This document shows, one piece after another, positions 1 to 5,269 of a stretch of DNA of 6,412 bases. The first letter of the stretch is position 1. Each line of letters starts with the position of its first letter. Below the pieces are notes generated by a model. It saw nothing but the letters and a program-made list of their open reading frames with translations. It was not told the DNA's origin and did no database searches. Origin of the DNA: Caldithrix sp964532875 (GTDB lineage: Bacteria; Calditrichota; Calditrichia; Calditrichales; Calditrichaceae); assembly GCA_964532875.1 (NCBI GenBank), contig CAZHIZ010000191.1:1-6412 (forward strand). The letters are read 5' to 3'. The translations under genes were made by a program, and so were the position numbers.

Positions 1-117
1 CCCATCCCGCCCTGAGCAATTCACGGTGAGTGACCGGGCCTGTTCTTCCGTCTTTGGCGAACCCATTTCCAAATTCCAAATCCGCCGATAGCCGTATCTT
101 ATTTTCGCTATTTTCAT
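1..117 (-). other. short open frame running off the left edge, doubtful
   Basis: On the minus strand an ATG at 117-115 opens a frame of 39 codons that stays open to the window edge. It starts only 6 nt after the stop of the KamA-like gene, which would suit a downstream operon partner. Against this, there is no convincing Shine-Dalgarno site (only a weak TTAGGG), the residue mix resembles no family I know, and bases 71-84 match the 23-bp repeat found at 5103-5171. It is more likely intergenic, repeat-derived sequence than a gene. No hairpin terminator for the KamA-like gene is visible here. Confidence 0.2.
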
Positions 118-123
118 TAATCC

Positions 124-1422
124 CTAAGCTACTTCGTGCACATTACCGGGTTGCATGGCCAGCTTTTCTTCCATCTCGTCCAGAATTTCTTGCATGGCCG
201 GTTCGATTTCCAAATCGTCAAACCAAATGGCTTTCTCATCATATTTGGCATAAAAAGGAATATTGATCAGTTCCGGATCACGCGATTGGATGAACTTTAA
301 GACAAATTTTTTACTTTCATCACGACCGACAATTCCTGAGATCAAAATTTTACCGGGCCAGGCCGACATGGAAGGCCCGCGGACGGTTTTGGCCAATCCA
401 GAAACTTTATTGTACGCTTCGGTAAAAATATCATAAGCACGGGCTAACGAAACGGAAAAATAATGCTGAGCGCCGGTATCCCGCTCGACGAACATGTAAT
501 AAGGAATCATACCCATGGCCACCTGTTCCACCCACATTTCGCGCCACACCTCACTGGAATCGTTAATGCCGCGAATAAGCGGTGCCTGGGTGCGAATGGT
601 TACACCGGCCTTCCTTAGGTTCAAAACCGCCTGACGAACCTTGTCCGTTTTTAATTCCTGCGGATGACTGAAATGGGCCATAATGGAGATATTTTTTCCT
701 TGTTCCACCATGCGTTCCAAATAACGGCGCAATCGGTTCCCCTCTTCACCTAAAAACCGTTGGGGATAATAAGACAGCGCCTTGGTTCCGATGCGCACCG
801 TACGGATATGGGCCAATTCCGGCTGCATGATCACATCCAGATAACTGAATAATTGATCGTTATTCATCCACAGGGGATCACCACCCGTAAAAAGCACATC
901 CGTTACTTCTTTGTGCAGGGCCAGATATTCGAATAAATCGCGGTGCTCTTTGGTCTTAAATTTGTGTTCATCCAAATTCACGAATTGCGCCCAGCGGAAG
1001 CAGTAGGTACAATAGGAATGGCAGGTTTGCCCCTGAGCCGGAAAGACCAATACCGTTTCACGATATTTATGTTGCAATCCGCCCAACATGCGATCGCCTA
1101 TTCTGGGAATATTGTGTGTTTGACCTGCCGGATGGGGGTTGAGAGTTTGTTGAATCCGTTTGACAGCCGCTTTTTGTTCTTCAAAACCGCGAGCATTCTT
1201 TAATAGACGCCAATGCTCGGGTAAGAGCATTTCCCTCCGGGGAAACGTCAAACGGAAAATAGGATCGTCCTGGTAGTTTTGCCAATCGATCAATTCATCT
1301 AAAACATATTCGCTTACTTTAAAAGGAAAAACCTTCGTCAGAAGTTTTAAGTCATCAATTTCCCCGGAGGAAAGTCGATGAACATAATCGCTGTTAAGGA
1401 ATCTGGCGAAAGAATAGATCAT
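124..1422 (-). CDS. KamA-family radical SAM, PLP-dependent aminomutase-like protein
   Basis: This is a 432-residue cytosolic protein of the lysine 2,3-aminomutase (KamA) family, whose members move an alpha-amino group to the beta carbon using a [4Fe-4S] cluster, S-adenosylmethionine and PLP. Visible features are the radical SAM motif C134-x3-C138-x2-C141, followed by R143 at the place of the carboxylate-binding arginine; a TGGDP motif typical of radical SAM proteins; an APLIRGIND segment typical of KamA; and K358 in WPGK at the position of the PLP lysine. Length matches the family (about 416). Relative to Clostridium lysine aminomutase, the two aspartates that hold the lysine side chain appear as R314 and S351, and the only cysteines are the three cluster ligands, so the C-terminal zinc site is absent. 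The substrate is therefore probably not lysine. I chose the ATG at 1422 over the one at 1428, because AGGAGG lies 7 nt before the former and only 1 nt before the latter. Family assignment is firm; the reaction is not. Confidence 0.9.
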   Translation of the reverse strand: MIYSFARFLNSDYVHRLSSGEIDDLKLLTKVFPFKVSEYVLDELIDWQNYQDDPIFRLTFPRREMLLPEHWRLLKNARGFEEQKAAVKRIQQTLNPHPAGQTHNIPRIGDRMLGGLQHKYRETVLVFPAQGQTCHSYCTYCFRWAQFVNLDEHKFKTKEHRDLFEYLALHKEVTDVLFTGGDPLWMNNDQLFSYLDVIMQPELAHIRTVRIGTKALSYYPQRFLGEEGNRLRRYLERMVEQGKNISIMAHFSHPQELKTDKVRQAVLNLRKAGVTIRTQAPLIRGINDSSEVWREMWVEQVAMGMIPYYMFVERDTGAQHYFSVSLARAYDIFTEAYNKVSGLAKTVRGPSMSAWPGKILISGIVGRDESKKFVLKFIQSRDPELINIPFYAKYDEKAIWFDDLEIEPAMQEILDEMEEKLAMQPGNVHEVA

Positions 1423-1428
1423 GCGCAT

Positions 1429-1438
1429 TCCTCCTTTT
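1429..1438 (-). promoter_or_regulatory. ribosome binding site of the KamA-like gene
   Basis: The minus strand reads AAAAGGAGGA. Its AGGAGG core ends 7 nt before the ATG at 1422-1420, which decides the start. The CCUUUU tract at 1553-1548 of the same leader is complementary to the AAAAGG part, so this site could be masked by the upstream RNA fold (inference). Confidence 0.75.
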
Positions 1439-1486
1439 GGTTAAAAAATTTAAAAATGGTAAAAACACAACAGACAGGTAATTAAA

Positions 1487-1599
1487 GGCACCGGTGTGCA
1501 GTCACCTCAACTACCCGAAGATTGGTCGTCATAAAATACATTCGGCTAAAAGGCGGGATTCACCGAAATGCTTTGCACGGAAAGCACTCCCGCAGTGCC
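1487..1599 (-). ncRNA. candidate structured leader RNA (four-way junction), unrecognised class
   Basis: Read on the minus strand, this segment folds into a compact junction. P1 pairs GGCACU (1599-1594) with GGUGCC (1492-1487). It is followed without a gap by GCGGGA (1593-1588) pairing UCCCGC (1558-1553), which carries an inner stem UGCUUU/AAAGCA (minus-strand order, 1586-1581 with 1574-1569). A third stem is CCGAA (1545-1541) with UUCGG (1519-1515). A fourth is GGUG (1506-1503) with CACC (1496-1493), directly abutting P1. One P1 pair is U-G on the minus strand but would be an A-C mismatch on the plus strand, so the minus strand is favoured. A good minus-strand promoter lies upstream and the KamA-like start is about 65 nt downstream. 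A competing hairpin, GCACU-GCGGG-AGUGC (1598-1584), excludes P1, as expected of a switch. It does not match the conserved cores of lysine, SAM-I, cobalamin, TPP or FMN riboswitches as I remember them. No U-tract terminator follows. Confidence 0.4.
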
Positions 1600-1656
1600 G
1601 ACAAAATTTATTTAATTTGGGATCACACCCCGAACAACCCCAAAATAGGCGATTAA

Positions 1657-1685
1657 AATATACAAAATTAATTTATGAATTTCAA
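1657..1685 (-). promoter_or_regulatory. sigma70-like promoter for the KamA-like gene
   Basis: The minus strand shows a -35 box TTGAAA (1685-1680), a spacer of exactly 17 nt, and a -10 box TATATT (1662-1657). A-rich tracts just upstream (about 1686-1715) resemble an UP element. Transcription would begin near 1650 and give a leader of about 225 nt containing the foldable element at 1487-1599. Confidence 0.6.
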
Positions 1686-1960
1686 TTTTAAAAGCATTTT
1701 TTTTACTTTTTGTAAATTAGAGTAAAATTTCCATGTTTTTGATTTTGAAATAAGGCCATTTTAAAAATACTTGCCGGTTTTTTTACAAAACAATAGCTAA
1801 TAATCCGTTTTTTTCTAAAAATGATCTTAATATCGATCTCTTTCCTGCCTTGTTTTTATTGTCTTTATTCAAATAACTCCACTTTTTAAGCACCGAAAAC
1901 CAGCATCCTCAAACGGTTAAAAGGAAAGCATATAAATTCGGGAAGCGCATTGTTTTTAAA
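1686..1960. other. AT-rich intergenic stretch
   Basis: This is the middle of the divergent spacer between the KamA-like gene and fbaB. It is very AT-rich with several runs of six or more T (for example near 1697, 1777 and 1807), which may bend the DNA. I see no coding frame with a ribosome binding site, no RNA gene and no clear repeat. A 22-codon frame starting with the ATG at 1821 lacks a Shine-Dalgarno site. Confidence 0.6.
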
Positions 1961-1989
1961 TTGTACAAAAAGCAATAAAAAGTTACGAT
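1961..1989 (+). promoter_or_regulatory. fbaB: possible upstream promoter of fbaB
   Basis: A -35 box TTGTAC (1961-1966), a 17-nt spacer and a weaker -10 box TACGAT (1984-1989) lie about 95 nt before the fbaB start. It overlaps the region just ahead of the stronger promoter at 1995-2023, so it may be a second start or a chance match. Confidence 0.3.
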
Positions 1990-1994
1990 AAAAG

Positions 1995-2023
1995 TTGCAT
2001 CCCTTGTAAATGTGGAGTAATAT
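1995..2023 (+). promoter_or_regulatory. fbaB: sigma70-like promoter of fbaB
   Basis: A -35 box TTGCAT (1995-2000) and a -10 box TAATAT (2018-2023) are separated by 17 nt. Transcription would start near 2030, giving a leader of about 53 nt before the fbaB ATG. Confidence 0.6.
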
Positions 2024-2067
2024 TAGAACCTTAAACCGCTTTCAATGTGCATTGGAAACCTTACATT

Positions 2068-2075
2068 AAGGAGGG
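2068..2075 (+). promoter_or_regulatory. fbaB: ribosome binding site of fbaB
   Basis: AAGGAGGG sits 7 nt before the ATG at 2083. It rules out the in-frame GTG at 2047, which lies upstream of it and would add 12 residues unlike the family's N-terminus. Confidence 0.85.
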
Positions 2076-2082
2076 TAGAAAT

Positions 2083-3144
2083 ATGTTAACCATCGACAAA
2101 ATTCATGAACTTTTGGGTGATGAGGCCGAAGATCTTTTGAGCCATGTGTGTAAAACAATCCCCAAAGAAAAACTGCATCTTCCCGGTCCGGACTTTGTGG
2201 ATCGTATTTTTGTGCCGAGCGATCGAAATAGTAACGTTTTGCGCAATATGATGTGGCTATTTAATACAGGCCGTCTGGCCGGTACGGGCTATCTTTCCAT
2301 TCTACCGGTCGATCAGGGGATTGAGCATACGGCCGGAGCCAGTTTTGCCCCCAATCCGGACTACTTCGACCCCGAAAAGATTATTGAGCTTGCCATCGAG
2401 GGCGGATGCAACGGGGTTGCTTCTACTCTTGGCGTTCTGGGCTCCCTTTCGCGCAAGTACGCCCACAAAATTCCTTTCATCGTTAAAATCAATCACAACG
2501 AGCTATTAACCTATCCCAATAAATACGACCAAATTCTATTTGCCAACGTGGAACAGGCCTGGAACATGGGAGCTGCCGCTGTGGGCGCCACCATCTACTA
2601 CGGTTCCAAAGAATCCAATCGTCAAATTCAGGAAATAAGCGAAGCCTTCCGCTACGCCCATGAATTGGGTATGGTGACTGTTTTGTGGGCTTACCTGCGC
2701 AATAGCGCTTTTAAAAAGGACGGTAAGGATTATCATGTGGCTGCGGATACCACCGGCCAGGCCAATCATTTGGCTGTTACCATCGAAGCCGATATCGTTA
2801 AGCAAAAACAAGCGGAAATCAACGGCGGATTTACGGCTCTGAACTTTGGCAAAACCCATCCGGATATGTACACCAAATTAGCCACGGATCACCCGATTGA
2901 TTTAACCCGTTATCAGGTCATTAACTGTTACATGGGACGCATCGGTTTGATTAATTCCGGCGGGGCTTCCAGCGGTGCAGGTGATTTGGCACAGGCCGTA
3001 CGCACGGCGGTAATCAACAAACGAGCCGGCGGTATGGGCTTAATCAGCGGTCGTAAGGCTTTTCAACGTCCCATGAAGGAGGGAATTGCCCTGCTCAATG
3101 CCATTCAGGATGTCTTTTTGAACAAAGATGTAACGATTGCTTAA
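2083..3144 (+). CDS. fbaB: class I fructose-bisphosphate aldolase (FbaB/DhnA type)
   Basis: This 353-residue cytosolic enzyme interconverts fructose-1,6-bisphosphate with dihydroxyacetone phosphate and glyceraldehyde-3-phosphate in glycolysis and gluconeogenesis, through a Schiff base and without metal. From memory it aligns end to end with E. coli FbaB (350 residues), sharing the blocks NTGRLAGTGYLSILPVDQG, RNSAFKKDG, TAVINKRAGGMGLI and the ending TIA. D77 lies in the LPVDQG strand. The Schiff-base lysine is expected in ADIVKQK (about 236-242, K240 or K242), though I cannot fix which from the sequence alone. It is a TIM-barrel fold by family. It is transcribed alone from its own promoter and ends at a hairpin shared with the convergent cytidylyltransferase gene. 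No frameshift or missing block is seen. The close resemblance to the enterobacterial enzyme reflects a well-conserved family and is not by itself evidence of transfer. Confidence 0.96.
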   Translation: MLTIDKIHELLGDEAEDLLSHVCKTIPKEKLHLPGPDFVDRIFVPSDRNSNVLRNMMWLFNTGRLAGTGYLSILPVDQGIEHTAGASFAPNPDYFDPEKIIELAIEGGCNGVASTLGVLGSLSRKYAHKIPFIVKINHNELLTYPNKYDQILFANVEQAWNMGAAAVGATIYYGSKESNRQIQEISEAFRYAHELGMVTVLWAYLRNSAFKKDGKDYHVAADTTGQANHLAVTIEADIVKQKQAEINGGFTALNFGKTHPDMYTKLATDHPIDLTRYQVINCYMGRIGLINSGGASSGAGDLAQAVRTAVINKRAGGMGLISGRKAFQRPMKEGIALLNAIQDVFLNKDVTIA

Positions 3145-3153
3145 AATTTCTTT

Positions 3154-3186
3154 TAACGGAGACGTCAACAAACGGCGTCTCCGTTA
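3154..3186. terminator. bidirectional hairpin terminator between convergent genes
   Basis: An 11-bp perfect stem, TAACGGAGACG (3154-3164) with CGTCTCCGTTA (3176-3186), encloses an 11-nt loop. T-rich sequence follows on the plus side (3187-3191), and TTTT precedes the stem region on the minus side as AAAAGAAATTTT. It lies 9 nt after the fbaB stop, and its right arm covers the stop codon of the minus-strand cytidylyltransferase (3184-3186), so one hairpin probably ends both transcripts. Confidence 0.8.
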
Positions 3187-3891
3187 TTTTTCTATTTGGC
3201 GTAAATTTTCTCTGGCAAATGAATAGGCCTCGGGCGTATCGATGTCAATCCACCACTCGTCGTCTTGCATAAATACCGCTTCCATGTCTTCGAGACGAAT
3301 CAATTCTCTCACGGCGGCACTAATGGATTCTTGCCCCTTTTTTAACTGCATTTCGATGCCCTGGAAAAAATCCGCTTTCAAACGAAAAATTCCGCAGTCG
3401 ATGCCGTTGTAGTCCTTTAATTCTTTACCGATACGCACAATACGATTACCTTCGTAAAAAACCTTGGTGGCATCGTCGATATCAAAAATGCGCCCCGTAT
3501 TTGGATCGACCAGAAGCAGGTTGGCCGCCTGGTCGCTATCGATCACTCGTTTCAGGGCCAAAGGCGACACAATATGATCGGACATGGAAAGAATGAAAGG
3601 GTCACCGTTAACGGCCTGACGTGCGGCATAAACGGAAAGCCCGTTGCCGCCTTGCCAACGGGGATTAAAAACCGTTGTGATTTTCAGATTAAAATTTTCC
3701 TTTTCACGCAAATAAGCTTCTATCATTTCGGCCCGATAGCCAAGCACGATAATGAATTCGTCGATACCGGCTTTATTTAAGTTACGAATAATGTGTTCTA
3801 AAATCGTACTGCCGTCAATGGGCAATAACGTTTTCGGACGCTCGTTCATTAAACGGCTGCCGCGTCCCGCAGCCACAATCACTGCCTTCAT
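3184..3891 (-). CDS. sugar/polyol-phosphate nucleotidyltransferase, inositol-1-phosphate cytidylyltransferase-like
   Basis: This is a 235-residue cytosolic nucleotidyltransferase that couples an NTP, probably CTP, to a phosphorylated alcohol with release of pyrophosphate. The N-terminal nucleotide loop reads AAGRGSRL (7-14) followed by P19-K20. GNGLSVYAAR (about 82-91) and SMSDHI (D105) match what I recall of inositol-1-phosphate cytidylyltransferases of Archaeoglobus and Thermotoga, and WIDIDT (D216, D218) supplies the second metal site. The CDP-alcohol transferase domain often fused behind this domain is absent; the protein ends after the catalytic fold. The ATG at 3891 has AAGGGA 6 nt upstream, which excludes the TTG at 3912. 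It lies 40 nt after the AUR1-like gene and is probably cotranscribed with it. Other possible substrates are phosphocholine or a sugar-1-phosphate such as MurNAc-1-phosphate. The fold is certain; the substrate is inferred. Confidence 0.85.
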   Translation of the reverse strand: MKAVIVAAGRGSRLMNERPKTLLPIDGSTILEHIIRNLNKAGIDEFIIVLGYRAEMIEAYLREKENFNLKITTVFNPRWQGGNGLSVYAARQAVNGDPFILSMSDHIVSPLALKRVIDSDQAANLLLVDPNTGRIFDIDDATKVFYEGNRIVRIGKELKDYNGIDCGIFRLKADFFQGIEMQLKKGQESISAAVRELIRLEDMEAVFMQDDEWWIDIDTPEAYSFARENLRQIEK

Positions 3892-3895
3892 AATT

Positions 3896-3903
3896 CTTCC
3901 CTT
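3896..3903 (-). promoter_or_regulatory. ribosome binding site of the cytidylyltransferase gene
   Basis: The minus strand reads AAGGGAAG. Its AAGGGA core lies 6 nt before the ATG at 3891-3889, placing the start inside the slightly longer open frame that begins with TTG at 3912. Confidence 0.7.
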
Positions 3904-3931
3904 TTTCTGCAAATCCAGATGGTATTACTTC

Positions 3932-4906
3932 TCAAACCGTTGTGACTTTCCTGCGTTCATTTTCAGACGTTTGCCCTTCGTACACACCGGAACGCCGTCG
4001 TTGGGCCTGCCACCAGGCATCCAGATAAGGTGCCACAAAATAGACAAAAATAGCCAAAGCAAATCCGGCAATAATATCCACCGCATAATGGTGACGCAAA
4101 TAGATGGTGGCCAGCACCAAACTTATGCCGGGAATCAATAAAATCCAAAAAAGTGTTTTACTGTACTTGTAGGCATACATCAAGCTGATTAAAGTAACCG
4201 CACAATGCAGGCTGGGAAACGCCGCCCGCGATGAAGAGGGATTGATATTGACAAGTCGATTCTGCAAATGAGTAATCATGCCGCCCCCGAAATCGCGCGT
4301 AAATTGATTAATCAGGGTAATGCGGGGCGGAGCCGCGGGGAAAATCACATACAGAACATAACCGAAATAAAACGTTAAAACCGTACCCACCAGAACAACG
4401 CGCATTTCGTTGTGCCGCTTACTGATTAAAAGGTACAAAACAACAACCGTCGCCACTAAAAAATAGTTCATGTAACTGATGCTAAAATAATCGGTTAACC
4501 AGGGATGATAAAATTTTTGTGCCCACAAAACCGGTTCTACTCCGAAAAGAAGCTTATCCCAATGGACTAACGATTGGTGAATATCGCCCGGATTTACAAA
4601 TCCGATGGTATCGTGCATGTTGGTGTAAATGGCAATGCAAAACAGAAAAGGAAGAATATCGCGCAGCCAGTAGAGGTATTTCCACCACGGTTTGTATTTG
4701 ACAAAATAATAAAAAGCCACCATGAGACCTAAGGTAACGGCCAGACGAATCAAGCCGCCGTAATAGCGTCTGGGAATGTGCATGCCTGCAGAGAAAAAAT
4801 AATGATTGGCTTTAATGGTAATCAATAAAGAAGGGATAAAAAAGAGTAAAGCCAAAAACTCTTCCAGTCGCAATTGAAAAATAAGGTTTCTTAGTTTTCG
4901 TATCAT
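3932..4906 (-). CDS. PAP2-superfamily membrane protein, AUR1/inositolphosphotransferase-like
   Basis: This 324-residue polytopic inner-membrane protein belongs to the PAP2 phosphatase/phosphotransferase superfamily. About seven to eight hydrophobic segments can be seen (near residues 13-32, 51-68, 84-97, 141-161, 168-190, 236-250, 252-270 and 276-298). The tail is charged and rich in Arg and Glu. The catalytic blocks are FPSLHCAVT (P231, S232, H234) and YLRHHYAVDIIAG (H273, D277), giving the His-His-Asp triad arrangement of yeast inositol phosphorylceramide synthase AUR1. The classical first PAP2 block (KxxxxxxRP) is not seen; FPAAPPR near the third quarter is typical of the AUR1-like branch. 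Such enzymes transfer or remove a phospho-alcohol head group of a lipid. It is the first gene of a two-gene unit with the cytidylyltransferase. The start at 4906 is preceded by AGGGGAG at a rather long 13-nt spacing, so the start is moderately sure. Substrate unknown. Confidence 0.85.
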   Translation of the reverse strand: MIRKLRNLIFQLRLEEFLALLFFIPSLLITIKANHYFFSAGMHIPRRYYGGLIRLAVTLGLMVAFYYFVKYKPWWKYLYWLRDILPFLFCIAIYTNMHDTIGFVNPGDIHQSLVHWDKLLFGVEPVLWAQKFYHPWLTDYFSISYMNYFLVATVVVLYLLISKRHNEMRVVLVGTVLTFYFGYVLYVIFPAAPPRITLINQFTRDFGGGMITHLQNRLVNINPSSSRAAFPSLHCAVTLISLMYAYKYSKTLFWILLIPGISLVLATIYLRHHYAVDIIAGFALAIFVYFVAPYLDAWWQAQRRRSGVYEGQTSENERRKVTTV

Positions 4907-5102
4907 TCTATGTTCGTGTCTCCCCTAATCGCTGTTCAAAACCGTTGAAGTTAATGATTTTTCGCTTTGTTTCAAAAGAAAAATGTCTGCCTTGCGCCTT
5001 TAGAAGTCTTGTTTCAATAAGGAACTAATTTACACAACTTCATTTGGCTAAACGCAAGCATCTCCAAATCACCTGCCTTGGCGGATGCAGTCCCTAACCC
5101 GC

Positions 5103-5171
5103 TTGTAAATCCGGCATTCGACAAATTGCAAATCCGGCCACTGACGGATTGCAAATCCGGCCACCGCCGGG
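5103..5171. repeat. three-copy 23-bp tandem repeat with palindromic core
   Basis: Units begin at 5103, 5126 and 5149 with an exact 23-bp period. Each starts TTG(T/C)AAATCCGGC. Units two and three share 16 identical leading bases (TTGCAAATCCGGCCAC); the rest of each unit has diverged. Across the junction of units two and three, CGGATT-GCA-AATCCG (5145-5159) is a perfect hairpin with a 3-nt loop, like REP-type intergenic palindromes. A related 14-base stretch with one difference occurs at 71-84, which suggests a dispersed repeat family. Confidence 0.7.
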
Positions 5172-5213
5172 CCAGTTCCCAATTCCTGTTTACCTTTGAC
5201 CCTTAATATTTTT

Positions 5214-5228
5214 TTTACGATTTGTAAA
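5214..5228. promoter_or_regulatory. inverted repeat upstream of dinB, possible operator
   Basis: TTTAC-GATTT-GTAAA is a perfect 5-bp dyad with a 5-nt centre, ending 41 nt before the dinB start. A further GTTTAC at 5188-5193 matches the right arm GTAAAC (5224-5229) in reverse orientation. It lies just downstream of the possible -10 box at 5204, where a repressor could act. It is not a recognised LexA box. Confidence 0.3.
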
Positions 5229-5259
5229 CGGTCTTGAAAAAAACTAAATTGTGCCCAAA

Positions 5260-5264
5260 GGGGG
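5260..5264 (+). promoter_or_regulatory. dinB: ribosome binding site of dinB
   Basis: AAAGGGGGAAAGC precedes the GTG start, with the G run 5 nt before it. This supports GTG at 5270 over the in-frame TTG at 5249, which would lie upstream of this site. Confidence 0.65.
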
Positions 5265-5269
5265 AAAGC

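Larger units (their letters stand above)
4907..5269. other. divergent intergenic region between the PAP2 gene and dinB
   Basis: This spacer must hold promoters for both flanking genes. On the minus side I see only weak matches, for example TTGAAA near 4974 without a good -10 box. On the plus side TAATAT at 5204-5209 could be a -10 box, but its -35 partner is poor. The right half carries three 23-bp tandem repeats and a dyad, listed separately. No coding frame with a ribosome binding site and no RNA gene is seen. I found no E. coli-type (CTGT-N8-ACAG) LexA site. Confidence 0.6.

Noticed and set aside
1487..1599. A known lysine, SAM, cobalamin or T-box leader
   Set aside because: The GGUGAAUCCCGC and GCACUG pieces recall parts of the cobalamin element, but the rest of its conserved core is missing. 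No SAM-I, lysine or T-box core was found.
1494..1691. A 65-codon plus-strand frame beginning with GTG
   Set aside because: It has no Shine-Dalgarno site, an unconvincing basic composition, and it covers the foldable leader and the minus-strand promoter.
1821..1889. A 22-codon frame with hydrophobic residues
   Set aside because: There is no ribosome binding site, and the surroundings are uniformly AT-rich, where such short frames are expected by chance.
3752..4141. A 129-codon plus-strand frame
   Set aside because: It runs antisense across the end of the PAP2 gene and the start of the cytidylyltransferase gene; both real genes show catalytic motifs.
5170..5269. A LexA/SOS box in front of dinB
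   Set aside because: Neither the enterobacterial CTGT-N8-ACAG nor the Bacillus GAAC-N4-GTTC pattern is present; CTGT at 5186-5189 has no matching partner.
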